DNA from: an archaeon
Lineage (GTDB): Archaea > Nanobdellota > Nanobdellia > Woesearchaeales > JAHJEM01
Assembly (NCBI GenBank): GCA_020057445.1
Contig: JAGVFV010000031.1
Coordinates: 1 to 13,434, forward strand
Reading direction: 5' to 3'
DNA length: 13,434 bases
In this document: in pieces, positions 4,928 to 11,648 of the stretch
How the letters are laid out: each line of letters starts with the position of its first letter
Numbering within the stretch: position 1 is the stretch's first letter
Notes under the pieces: model-generated
Seen by the model: only the letters and a program-made list of their open reading frames with translations
Told to the model about the DNA's origin: nothing
The model's database searches: none
Translations under genes and position numbers: made by a program

Positions 4928-5203
4928 TTATTCCTCTTTCTCAATGGCAGTTGCAACTTCATGCATTGTTTTACCCAATTGAATGGATGCATCTCTCGTT
5001 TTACGGTTTGCTTGGGTTGCCACTGCCTCTGATACTGTGGCGATGACTTCTCCATGATAGTTTTTCTTTTCATAGCCAGAATGCGATTCCGCTTTGCGTA
5101 AATCTTCCGCTTCGGTAAATTTATCGTCTGCCTCCTTGAAAGCGGCTTCAATAAGACGAAATTTCTCTTGAAGATAATCGCTCTTATACTTTCTACCGAA
5201 CAT
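4928..5203 (-). CDS. hypothetical small soluble protein (91 aa)
   Basis: MFGRKYKSDYLQEKF..., with AGGTGA about 6 nt before the ATG at 5203. The gene follows the winged-helix gene by 10 nt on the same strand, so the two form an operon. The protein is charged and mostly helical (residues about 9-42 and 50-90), with no membrane segment, Cys or known motif. Family not recognised. By context it may be a partner or target of the regulator encoded upstream. Confidence 0.7.
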   Translation of the reverse strand: MFGRKYKSDYLQEKFRLIEAAFKEADDKFTEAEDLRKAESHSGYEKKNYHGEVIATVSEAVATQANRKTRDASIQLGKTMHEVATAIEKEE

Positions 5204-5213
5204 ATTTTCACCT

Positions 5214-5486
5214 TTACAGGTTCATCCTGATATTGTCGATGTTCTTCGCAATCTCCTCTCCCTTCTTTGTGAGAGTCAAGACCTTCAATCTTCCTTGCTT
5301 CTCAAAACTGATAAGACCAGCCTTCTGCATCTCCTGCAGGATCTTCACCACATGAGAATACGTGCAATCCACCTGTTTTGCGAGAGAGCTCGCGTACATC
5401 GCCTGGTTCTTGTTCAGCAGATGGACGAGCATCAGCGCAGGTTTTTCCCGCAGAAACACATTGAACACGCGTGAAGTTTTTGGCAT
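5214..5486 (-). CDS. winged-helix DNA-binding regulator (MarR/ArsR-like fold)
   Basis: 90 residues from the ATG at 5486, with a purine-rich AAGGGGGA just upstream. The order is that of a small winged-helix domain: helix KPALMLVHLLNKN, helix YASSLAKQVD, recognition helix TYSHVVKILQEMQKAGLI, and the wing FEKQGRLKVLTLTKKGEEIAKNI. There is no separate ligand-binding domain or Cys/His metal cluster. It would bind DNA as a dimer and regulate transcription, possibly its own: the promoter carries an imperfect palindrome (5499-5536). It leads a two-gene operon with 4928-5203. Confidence 0.85.
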   Translation of the reverse strand: MPKTSRVFNVFLREKPALMLVHLLNKNQAMYASSLAKQVDCTYSHVVKILQEMQKAGLISFEKQGRLKVLTLTKKGEEIAKNIDNIRMNL

Positions 5487-5498
5487 CAGTCCCCCTTA

Positions 5499-5552
5499 AC
5501 ATATACATTCTGTACTATATGATTTGAAGTGTATGTCTCTTTATATATCTTT
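5499..5552 (-). promoter_or_regulatory. promoter and candidate operator of the winged-helix operon
   Basis: A TATA box (GATATATAAAGAG on the minus strand, about 5540-5552) is followed, in the direction of transcription, by the near-palindrome GTGTATGT (5529-5536) / ACATATAC (5499-5506). The symmetric arms lie at and after the expected transcription start, a usual place for an archaeal repressor to block the polymerase. Autoregulation is inference. Confidence 0.4.
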
Positions 5553-5742
5553 CGTTTTCGCCGATTTCGCTTTTCTCGACGGAAACCCACCAACAATTCA
5601 TTTTACTGGCATATCGTATTTAAATATTTTGCGATTAATAAAAAAAAAGAAAACACGAGAATAAAAAAATTGTCAAGAAAAAATTTATGACAGGACTTCG
5701 AGAATAATTCTTGAAATTCCACCACTGCTCTTCTCTGACCGT
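5553..5742. other. A+T-rich intergenic stretch, no gene seen
   Basis: Between the divergent winged-helix operon and tRNA-Arg. I see no open frame with a start signal, only A-runs (around 5640-5680) and TATA-like motifs such as TTTAAATATTTT near 5620. It could hold a small RNA, but nothing in it folds convincingly. Confidence 0.4.
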
Positions 5743-5756
5743 ATGCTTTTTAAATC
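5743..5756 (+). promoter_or_regulatory. TATA box of tRNA-Arg
   Basis: ATGCTTTTTAAATC, the same 14 bases as before the tRNA-Ala operon (3163-3176, minus), again with its centre about 29 nt from the first base of the tRNA. Confidence 0.7.
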
Positions 5757-5779
5757 ATGTCTATTTCTTTTCAATTCTT

Positions 5780-5925
5780 GCCCCTATCGTTCAGCTTGGA
5801 TACGCAAAATCCGCAGATTTTACCGGATTTGCGCGTAGAGCAAATAGGATGTGAGCTTGCGGAGAATCGGTGCAATCCGGTTTTGCGAACAGCTTAAGAC
5901 CAGGGTTCAAATCCCTGTAGGGGCA
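5780..5925 (+). tRNA. tRNA-Arg(GCG) with a D-loop intron (44 nt) and an anticodon-loop intron (28 nt)
   Basis: Acceptor GCCCCTA (5780-5786) / TAGGGGC (5918-5924), A73 at 5925, T-arm CAGGG - TTCAAAT - CCCTG (5901-5917). Intron 1 (5800-5843): helix GCTT (5794-5797) / GAGC (5838-5841) between bulges GGA (5798-5800) and AAA (5842-5844), with TACGC/GCGTA pairing inside the intron. Cutting after the second base of each bulge joins AGCTTGG to ATA and then D-stem GGAT, pairing with GTTC through two G-U pairs. Intron 2 (5863-5890): helix TTGC (5857-5860) / GCGA (5885-5888), bulges GGA (5861-5863) and ACA (5889-5891); splicing gives anticodon arm TGAGC - TTGCGGA - GCTTA with anticodon GCG. The product is 74 nt. 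A20 in the D-loop and the GGATA context agree with arginine identity. Intron 2 is at the canonical 37/38 site, intron 1 is not. Confidence 0.92.
5913..5924 (+). repeat. tRNA-Arg 3' end, left copy of a direct repeat (att-like)
   Basis: CCCTGTAGGGGC, the T-stem 3' strand plus acceptor 3' strand of tRNA-Arg, recurs exactly at 6694-6705. The two copies enclose only the lipoprotein gene. Confidence 0.55.
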
Positions 5926-5930
5926 GTACG

Positions 5931-5936
5931 TTTTTT
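5931..5936 (+). terminator. oligo-T terminator of tRNA-Arg
   Basis: A run of six T starts six bases after the discriminator base of the tRNA. Archaeal RNA polymerase stops at such T-runs without a hairpin. Confidence 0.55.
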
Positions 5937-5986
5937 CCCTAAAAACAGAACAACATTTTAATACTAGTACTCGTCTTTATTTTAAT

Positions 5987-6622
5987 ATGATGAAACAAGC
6001 CATAATTTTAGCAATTCTCCTCATTTTCATCGCAGGATGTTCAAAAGTACAGGAACCTCCAGTGCCACCAATAAATACGACCCCGACAATAAATACAACA
6101 CACACGATATCAGGGATTCAGGATTTGTCGCTCAATGAAGAAGACCTAGAGCAACTAGGGATGGCTCCCGATCGAAACGAGCAGGACTTGCAGGAACTGG
6201 GGATTGACAATGGGACTAATTGCAGAACAGATGAAAATTATACAAATATTGTCGATTCATCACAGGGGCAATATGGCATGTGTGTCTACACCATTAGCAG
6301 CTTGAATGATACCCAAGTGATAATTGAATTGCAGAAATTTACAAATTACGAAGCCCTAAATGGCTCATATCAATATTCATCCCTGCACTTGTTCAGTGTC
6401 GAAGGCCTCATCAGCGAGAATGATTATGGGGACCAGAGCAGATTCCGTGTGAACAATGTGCATGATTATGGGGGCGAGTTCAATGATCCAAATGTATACT
6501 ATTATCATCTTTGGATCTGCAAAAATGAATACCTCATTCACATAACTTCTAAAGGAAGAAACAAGGAAGCTGTAGACCATATTGCAAAAATAGGGCGGCT
6601 GATCCTGTCAAAATTCGGGTAA
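5987..6622 (+). CDS. predicted lipoprotein, orphan, A+T-rich
   Basis: 211 residues from the first of two ATGs (5987, 5990); TTTTAATA at 5955-5962 is at leaderless distance. The N-terminus is a lipoprotein signal: basic start, hydrophobic core AIILAILLIFIAGC with lipid-anchor Cys18. A Pro/Thr/Asn-rich linker follows (about 22-42), which in archaea is often glycosylated; several N-x-T/S sequons are present. Then comes an acidic segment with a repeated E-(E/Q)-DL-x-(Q/E)-LG motif (about 50-74), and a C-terminal domain of about 130 residues with two Cys that could pair (79 and 99) and aromatic strands. No family recognised. The gene is A+T-richer than its neighbours and sits alone between two copies of the tRNA-Arg 3' end, which suggests it arrived by integration. 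Confidence 0.8.
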   Translation: MMKQAIILAILLIFIAGCSKVQEPPVPPINTTPTINTTHTISGIQDLSLNEEDLEQLGMAPDRNEQDLQELGIDNGTNCRTDENYTNIVDSSQGQYGMCVYTISSLNDTQVIIELQKFTNYEALNGSYQYSSLHLFSVEGLISENDYGDQSRFRVNNVHDYGGEFNDPNVYYYHLWICKNEYLIHITSKGRNKEAVDHIAKIGRLILSKFG

Positions 6623-6693
6623 ATAATGCAGTGTTTAGCAGACAACTTAACAAGATCATAAATTAGCTTCAAAACTGGGGATTATACGATAAA

Positions 6694-6705
6694 CCCTGTA
6701 GGGGC
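6694..6705 (+). repeat. tRNA-Arg 3' end, right copy of a direct repeat (att-like)
   Basis: Exact 12-nt copy of 5913-5924. The preceding bases (ATAAA) also resemble the T-loop of tRNA-Arg (CAAAT), but no complete tRNA folds here. It lies 4 nt beyond the stop codon of the minus-strand gene ending at 6710. Confidence 0.5.
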
Positions 6706-6709
6706 GGGC

Positions 6710-7297
6710 CTATTTCTTCATCCGATGCCGAAGCACAAGAGTCGTCAGCAAGAGCGCGGATATGCAAAGGAGCACCGCTATCAATCCGAGCAATGACGGT
6801 ATTCCTCCGTTCTCATAGACAACATATCCTGTCACTCCAGAGATGCCATCTGCATTGAGCTCTGCGCTCTTCTCATACGAGGCATTCTTCGTGAAAAGCC
6901 TAAGCACCCCTTTCGTGATCCTCAAGGATGCGGACGGTGTCAGGATGACTTTCTCTGCAGACTTGCTCTCGCCCGAAAGCCCTTCAACATCTGAAGGGAA
7001 GGCTTCGCAGGAAATGTTGTCTTCTGCACGAAAGCCGATGAGCTTTCCTGTCTTCTCCATGGACTCGTTTCCATTCACTATCCAAGCATAGGACACGAAC
7101 ACCTTATCTGCCTGCTCGTCATTGACGGCGAGGGCGCAAGTGAGAATTGCATCAGAGTACGCCTCCTTTGGAAGGATCTCAATGGTCGTGATCGCCGGCG
7201 GCCTGTTCAGGACTGTCAATTTCACCACGCCAACAACAGAATTCGCATGGACGACAGGCAAAAGCAAGATGAGCATGAATATTAGATACCAGCGCAT
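6710..7297 (-). CDS. secreted protein with C-terminal membrane anchor
   Basis: 195 residues. Signal peptide at residues 1-19 (MRWYLIFMLILLLPVVHA). The ectodomain starts VVKLTVLNRPPAITTIEILP and continues AYSDAILTCALAVNDEQADKVFVSYAWIVNG; proline after the linker, alternating hydrophobic strands and the Cys pair are typical of an immunoglobulin-like or fibronectin-like beta sandwich. The C-terminal hydrophobic helix (about 166-189) ends in a basic RHRMKK stop-transfer tail. It would therefore be anchored in the membrane with its domain outside. It is the last gene of a three-gene operon, 3 nt after its neighbour. Ligand unknown. Confidence 0.8.
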   Translation of the reverse strand: MRWYLIFMLILLLPVVHANSVVGVVKLTVLNRPPAITTIEILPKEAYSDAILTCALAVNDEQADKVFVSYAWIVNGNESMEKTGKLIGFRAEDNISCEAFPSDVEGLSGESKSAEKVILTPSASLRITKGVLRLFTKNASYEKSAELNADGISGVTGYVVYENGGIPSLLGLIAVLLCISALLLTTLVLRHRMKK

Positions 7298-7300
7298 GGA

Positions 7301-7783
7301 TTACAGAATGGCTCTTGCATTCAAAAAGTTTGTTATCAATAGTCCGAAGATTGCGACAACCACGAAGAGGAAATACAATGGCAATGCCTTCATGAAGAGC
7401 TTTGTCCTGTCCCATCTTTCCTGCTCTGCAATACCGGTCAGGAGCGCGGAAGTCAACAGCAGGTAGAGCCCTGCGATGGCAGAAGAGACGATAGCTGCGT
7501 CTCCTGTCGTAAAAGAGAACACGAGAGCGATCAGCATCAGAGAATATGCCTCTTTCCGAAGGATGAAATGCATGGCAAGCATGGCTGCAAAGATGACCAT
7601 TCCCTTGATATCGAGCCTGAGCATGAAAGCAACGCTTGCCATCAGCACGACCACAAGCACATGCTGGGCTATCATGAAATACCTTCTTCCAGAAGAAAGC
7701 TCGCTCTTTGCATGAGAAGCGACAAAGAAACCGGCAGTATATACAAGCATAAGAACGACAAGGACGAGCAATGACACTATCAT
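7301..7783 (-). CDS. polytopic membrane protein
   Basis: 160 residues with the ATG at 7783, chosen because it overlaps the stop of the upstream gene (ATGA, 7780-7783); an earlier in-frame ATG at 7813 would overlap that gene by 34 nt. About five hydrophobic segments are visible (residues about 1-20, 37-55, 58-76, 80-112 and 134-155). Between them lie short basic loops (HAKSELSSGRR, LRKEA, EQERWDRTKLFMK). No catalytic motif or family is recognised. As the middle gene between a pilin-like protein and a surface protein, it may be the membrane platform of a small surface structure, which is speculative. Confidence 0.75.
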   Translation of the reverse strand: MIVSLLVLVVLMLVYTAGFFVASHAKSELSSGRRYFMIAQHVLVVVLMASVAFMLRLDIKGMVIFAAMLAMHFILRKEAYSLMLIALVFSFTTGDAAIVSSAIAGLYLLLTSALLTGIAEQERWDRTKLFMKALPLYFLFVVVAIFGLLITNFLNARAIL

Positions 7784-8187
7784 CCTAATGTCCCATTTGC
7801 CCACTTGCCGCAAGGAACCCCTGAAACAGTAAGGTCAGGAAATCCAAAACCAGTCCTGTTGTCGACAGTGATGATCTTGCCTTTCTGGTCAGTTATGTAG
7901 ATGCAGAACTTGCCCTTGATGTTGTTCTCTTTGCGGAAGTCTTCAGGATTCGTATGAAAGCAATTAGCAAGCTTTTGCCCATCCACATACTTTCCATCGA
8001 TGAACGAGCAATTCCCCCCGCCGCTTCCAAGGTACAGGCGCTCGCTGATATACTTTCCCTCGCGCTGCAAGTTATTGATATCAGCCTTTGGCTCACGGAC
8101 GAGAAGAGAATAGAAAAGAGTCATGACGATCACAAAGATGGCTACAGCGACAACGAGATCAAGAGACCATGCCTGCGCATTCTTCAT
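7780..8187 (-). CDS. type IV pilin-like protein
   Basis: The start at ATG 8187 is preferred: a GGGGTG ribosome binding site ends six bases upstream; an ATG at 8190 and a GTG at 8196 are also in frame. The N-terminus, MKNAQAWSLDLVVAVAIFVIVMTLFYSLLV, has the prepilin layout: a short polar leader, a possible cut after Ala (NA|QAW), then one hydrophobic helix. The rest is a small extracellular domain with three Cys (SGGGNCSFID, ANCFH, GKFCIYI, VPCGKW include four in total) and N-glycosylation sequons. Proteins of this pattern are common in DPANN genomes. It is the first gene of an operon with 7301-7783 and 6710-7297; a TATA box lies at 8223-8236. Confidence 0.7.
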   Translation of the reverse strand: MKNAQAWSLDLVVAVAIFVIVMTLFYSLLVREPKADINNLQREGKYISERLYLGSGGGNCSFIDGKYVDGQKLANCFHTNPEDFRKENNIKGKFCIYITDQKGKIITVDNRTGFGFPDLTVSGVPCGKWANGTLG

Positions 8188-8222
8188 CATGAACACCCCT
8201 TTTCGCTTTTATCCATCAGCTG

Positions 8223-8236
8223 GCTTTAAATATTTT
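8223..8236 (-). promoter_or_regulatory. TATA box of the pilin-like operon
   Basis: Minus-strand AAAATATTTAAAGCC region, about 40 nt before the ATG at 8187, leaving a leader of 15-20 nt with the AAGGGGTG ribosome binding site. Confidence 0.5.
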
Positions 8237-8241
8237 ATGCT

Positions 8242-10425
8242 TCAGTCATGCACATCGAGGATGTCCCTGATCTGGCTGAAGATCTTTTTCGCCTCTGCGT
8301 TCAATCGCACCTTTTCCCCAAGGATATTCTCTTTGGTCACGAGCTTTCGGAGCTGCACGTGGAAGCGGAAGCACTGGCTTGTGCCTGAAGGGCGTATCGT
8401 CAACCAATTCAAGGGATCATCGCCGAGGAACAGGCGTATGCCCTCATCTGGGAATCCTACCCAATTATGCACTGCATCATATTTTCCTGTCTTGAACACT
8501 TTTGCAGAAGTCACCTGATGCGGCCCTAACTTGACTTTTTTCCCGGCAAGGATCTCTTGTAAAAACGTGTCAGCGCGCTTCAGGATGCGGATCTTCTTTG
8601 TGATGCCTTCCAATCCCTCATATTGTCCAAATTGCGGGGAAGGATCATAGGCATTGACAAAAAGCCCTATTTCCTTATCAAGATACACCTCATCAAGCAG
8701 GTCAAGGACTGTCTTTCCCTGCGATTTTGCATAGGCAAGGAGCTCTGCGAAAAGAAGCGCGGCCAAGGTGCCGTCCTTGTCCTTCACATGTCCGCCGACA
8801 CCAAGGTCTGTCTGAACCATAGGAGGGCTGCCAAGTATGGAAAATCCATTGCTCTGCTCGCAGACAAGCACGTTATAATCCCTTCCTTCCATGTCAAAAA
8901 TGTCAAAAATCATATCATGGTTCTTCTCAGGATCGATATTCTCTTTCCGCCAGGTCTTCTGGACGCTATTGGAAAGGTACGTGAATCCGACCCACGTCTT
9001 TATGTACCCGAGGCCAAACCTCTTTGCGAGAAGCCCGATCGCGTCTGTCGTGATATGGGTGTAGCCGACAAATTTCTTTTCAACATCAGGAATCTTTCCA
9101 TTGTTCCTCTTCTGCTCTTGCATCAGGCGGTACCATACGAGGACTGTCCATGCCTCATCAGCCGTAAGCAGGATATGGGATTTGTCCTGATACGCCGCAT
9201 GCAGGACCGGCGTCTTTACCACAATGCCGATCCTGTCTGCATCAGGGTCTGTTCCCATGAATGCATCCAGATTATCAAATGCGGCTTGTCCGTGCTCTTT
9301 GACAAATTCACGCATCGCGACTTCCATCGTCGTGACATCACCGGGGTCTGGTTGCTGCGCGACCTTGAACAACGGGAACCAGCCATTGAGGTCCTGCATG
9401 CTCTTCACGACCTGCAGGTTCTTGAAACCAAAGTCATTGAGGAGCCGCACCGTGCTCTTCCTTCCAGCGCCATGGAACGCGGCATAGCCGATATGCACTT
9501 TTGCAGCCTCTTCCTTCAAGAGCGATTCGTCGATGACAAATTGCTTTGAGTGGTTCACATGCAGGGTGTGCATGTCGATGTGCGTCCTCTTGTTCATCCT
9601 GTCAAAATAATGGCCTTCAGGAAGCGGTTTTTCTCCGCCGAGAAAGATGAGCTGTTCAATTGTCGCGTCCTCAAGATCGCCGAGCAGGATATCCTTTGTC
9701 GTCGACGGCTTGATATATTTCTCGTAGATGATGTTCCTTTCCGGCACTTCCAGCTGGGATCCAAACCTGCACACCTTGTACCCGTTATACCTCTTGTCAT
9801 TATGGCTTGCGGAGATGAAGACGCCAAGATCCGCCTTCAGGTGGGCGACGGCAAACATGAGCTCTGGATACGGCACTGCCTCATCGAACAGGTAGATCTT
9901 CAGCCCATATGCGAGAAATAATCTCGTGTTCAATTCGCAAAATTCCTTCCCATGCAGCCTGTTGTCAAAGCCAAGGACGATCGAATTGAATGCCTTTGCC
10001 CGCGCATATTTTGCAAGGCCTGCGGACTTGAGCAGGAGCACGATATTGTTGATGGAATTTGGCCCTTTCAGTATCTTCGCGTCAAGCCCTCCTTTTGCGA
10101 ACAGCCGCAATTCATCCTTGTCGTTTGGCTCGTCGAATGCGCGAAGGACCGCAAGGCCGCGGATGCCAGCTGTGCCGAAATTGATCTCATCGACATATAA
10201 TGTGCACATATCAGTCCACCGTTTCTCCTTCACAGCGCTATCGATCGCCTTCCTGAAATTAGGCGAGAGCGTATTGATGCGGTCATCAGTGTACCACTTC
10301 TTCAGGTTCACCATCACATTCTTTTTCGCTTTTGTGTAGAGCTCTTGCGATATCCGCTTCTCTTTCAATTCCAGATCGAGATAGGCGGATATGCTTTTTT
10401 CAACTGATGCGAAATCAAGCGTCAT
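8242..10425 (-). CDS. alpha-D-phosphohexomutase (phosphoglucomutase/phosphomannomutase), long form
   Basis: 727 residues; leaderless start supported by TTTATAAACC at 10447-10460. All four family loops are present. The entry motif is FGTAGIRG (83-90), and the phosphoserine loop ISASHN has catalytic Ser207. The Mg loop is GTDPDADRIG (391-400), the sugar-binding loop CEQSNGFSI is around 522-530, and the phosphate-binding IRPSGTS is at 677-683. The enzyme moves phosphate between C1 and C6 of glucose or mannose, feeding sugar-nucleotide and glycan synthesis or glycogen-like storage. Typical archaeal members are about 450 residues and bacterial PGMs about 550-580. Here an N-terminal helical extension of about 80 residues and insertions before the Mg and sugar loops account for the extra length. 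Substrate preference cannot be read reliably. Confidence 0.93.
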   Translation of the reverse strand: MTLDFASVEKSISAYLDLELKEKRISQELYTKAKKNVMVNLKKWYTDDRINTLSPNFRKAIDSAVKEKRWTDMCTLYVDEINFGTAGIRGLAVLRAFDEPNDKDELRLFAKGGLDAKILKGPNSINNIVLLLKSAGLAKYARAKAFNSIVLGFDNRLHGKEFCELNTRLFLAYGLKIYLFDEAVPYPELMFAVAHLKADLGVFISASHNDKRYNGYKVCRFGSQLEVPERNIIYEKYIKPSTTKDILLGDLEDATIEQLIFLGGEKPLPEGHYFDRMNKRTHIDMHTLHVNHSKQFVIDESLLKEEAAKVHIGYAAFHGAGRKSTVRLLNDFGFKNLQVVKSMQDLNGWFPLFKVAQQPDPGDVTTMEVAMREFVKEHGQAAFDNLDAFMGTDPDADRIGIVVKTPVLHAAYQDKSHILLTADEAWTVLVWYRLMQEQKRNNGKIPDVEKKFVGYTHITTDAIGLLAKRFGLGYIKTWVGFTYLSNSVQKTWRKENIDPEKNHDMIFDIFDMEGRDYNVLVCEQSNGFSILGSPPMVQTDLGVGGHVKDKDGTLAALLFAELLAYAKSQGKTVLDLLDEVYLDKEIGLFVNAYDPSPQFGQYEGLEGITKKIRILKRADTFLQEILAGKKVKLGPHQVTSAKVFKTGKYDAVHNWVGFPDEGIRLFLGDDPLNWLTIRPSGTSQCFRFHVQLRKLVTKENILGEKVRLNAEAKKIFSQIRDILDVHD

Positions 10426-10446
10426 ATTCGTCCACCGAATCAGGGA

Positions 10447-10460
10447 CGGTTTATAAACTT
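10447..10460 (-). promoter_or_regulatory. TATA box of the phosphohexomutase gene
   Basis: Minus-strand AAGTTTATAAACC, centred about 28 nt before the ATG at 10425; no Shine-Dalgarno between, so a leaderless message is likely. Confidence 0.55.
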
Positions 10461-10572
10461 TATTGCCGACAAATCATAAGCTGTCATGATATCGCCAGCA
10501 AGATTATTGATATGCGATCAGGGGTGGAGATGACGATCGTAACGATCGCACTGAAGAACTCGTCATCGTGCC

Positions 10573-11586
10573 TTACGCGCCATACTCTCGCATGACCTTC
10601 TTCTCGACGAGGCGCTTCAACAGCCCTGGAAAGAAACCGGTCATGACGAAATTCTTCATTGCCAAGATGCCGCGATCATTCCCGAGGCTTATGACCATCG
10701 GCCTTCGGGACGGGCAATATCCTGTCAGTGCCTTTCCTTCTTCCTTCCGGATGATATTTTCCGCGATAGCCTTCCCGTGACGCTCAGCGTTCTGCGCTGT
10801 CCTCTCTTCGCTGATGGCGGCGATGTCTCCGCCTGCAAAGACAGAGTCGAGCCCTTCTATCTGCAGCGTCTGGCGTATACAGACCTCTTTCCTCTCATTG
10901 AGGATCTTTCCGTCTATATTTTTCGTCTGCGGACGCGTGCCGATGCAGGAAAAGATCAGGTCGCCTGAGTAAGACTGGCCTCTTTTCGCGATCACTCTCT
11001 TCCCATCCATCCTCGCGATCTTTGTCGACAAGATCATGTCGACACCTCTCTTGCTCAAGAATGTCTGCGCATATAACGATACTTTTTCCGCATTCCTTTC
11101 AAGGAGGAGGGGATGGTTGTGGATAAGCGTCACTTTCTTCGCTGGAAAACTTGTCGCGATCTCTGCGGCAAGCTCGACTCCGACATATCCTCCGCCGATG
11201 ATGAGGACTGTCTTTGCAGCATGCAGCCTGTCTCTTGCCTGCATAATGCTCTCCCCTGACGTAGCGTCAGAAATATCTTTTCCAAGCGGCATGAATGGGA
11301 CAAAGCCTGTCGCAAGCACTGCATAATCATAAGGGATCTTTTCCTTACCGACGACAATGGAGTTATTCCTGAATTGCGCCTCTCCCTGCAGGAAAGTTGT
11401 CTTCTTCAGGATTGCAGAAAAATCCTTCCGGTATCGCTTCGGATCCCCTGTCATCAGTTTTAGGACGCTTGGCGTGTATTCAAAATACGGTTTCGTGTCT
11501 ATGAGGGTGACAGCAAACCTGCTTTCCAGGATCCTTGCGACGCGAAGGCCACAGAAACCGCCGCCGACAATCACCACCTTTTTCAT
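10573..11586 (-). CDS. FAD-dependent NAD(P)H dehydrogenase (NDH-2 / AIF-like)
   Basis: 337 residues; TATA-like AAATATTTAATAG at about 11608-11620 points to a leaderless start. Two Rossmann motifs are clear: the FAD-binding VVIVGGGFCGL at the N-terminus (GxGxxG-type, residues 8-13) and the NAD(P)H-binding LIIGGGYVGVELAAEI (129-143). The second FAD-binding motif is SVFAGGDIA (249-256), and the ATG motif LATGF (91-95) is also present. There is no CxxC redox pair, so it is not a thioredoxin reductase or lipoamide dehydrogenase. The fit is to type II NADH dehydrogenase or AIF/FSP1-like quinone reductases, although no membrane segment is evident; the C-terminal amphipathic MTGFFPGLLKRLVEKK could dock on the membrane. 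Its place beside sod and ahpC fits a redox role. Electron acceptor unknown. Confidence 0.88.
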   Translation of the reverse strand: MKKVVIVGGGFCGLRVARILESRFAVTLIDTKPYFEYTPSVLKLMTGDPKRYRKDFSAILKKTTFLQGEAQFRNNSIVVGKEKIPYDYAVLATGFVPFMPLGKDISDATSGESIMQARDRLHAAKTVLIIGGGYVGVELAAEIATSFPAKKVTLIHNHPLLLERNAEKVSLYAQTFLSKRGVDMILSTKIARMDGKRVIAKRGQSYSGDLIFSCIGTRPQTKNIDGKILNERKEVCIRQTLQIEGLDSVFAGGDIAAISEERTAQNAERHGKAIAENIIRKEEGKALTGYCPSRRPMVISLGNDRGILAMKNFVMTGFFPGLLKRLVEKKVMREYGA

Positions 11587-11648
11587 ATCATTCCATTATG
11601 ATGAGTCTATTAAATATTTTTCCACTGCTCTTTTCTAATAAAAAGTAT

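Noticed and set aside
5827..5845. Hairpin ATTTGC - GCGTAGA - GCAAAT, which looks like an anticodon arm with anticodon GTA (Tyr)
   Set aside because: It lacks U33 and leaves no D-arm; the BHB solution with GCG restores a full tRNA and explains the segment as intron 1.
5803..5890. tmRNA-like reading of the tRNA-Arg gene (tRNA ends plus a long helix CGCAAAA/TTTTGCG)
   Set aside because: Two canonical BHB introns account for all bases and give a standard tRNA, so no tmRNA-like molecule is needed.
8623..9549. Long plus-strand open frame of 308 codons
   Set aside because: It lies wholly inside the phosphohexomutase gene on the other strand, whose catalytic motifs are unmistakable; no start signals of its own.
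10430..10572. Possible short gene or RNA between the phosphohexomutase and the flavoprotein gene
   Set aside because: Only tiny open frames without proper spacing to a ribosome binding site, and a short CGATCG repeat; nothing I can support.
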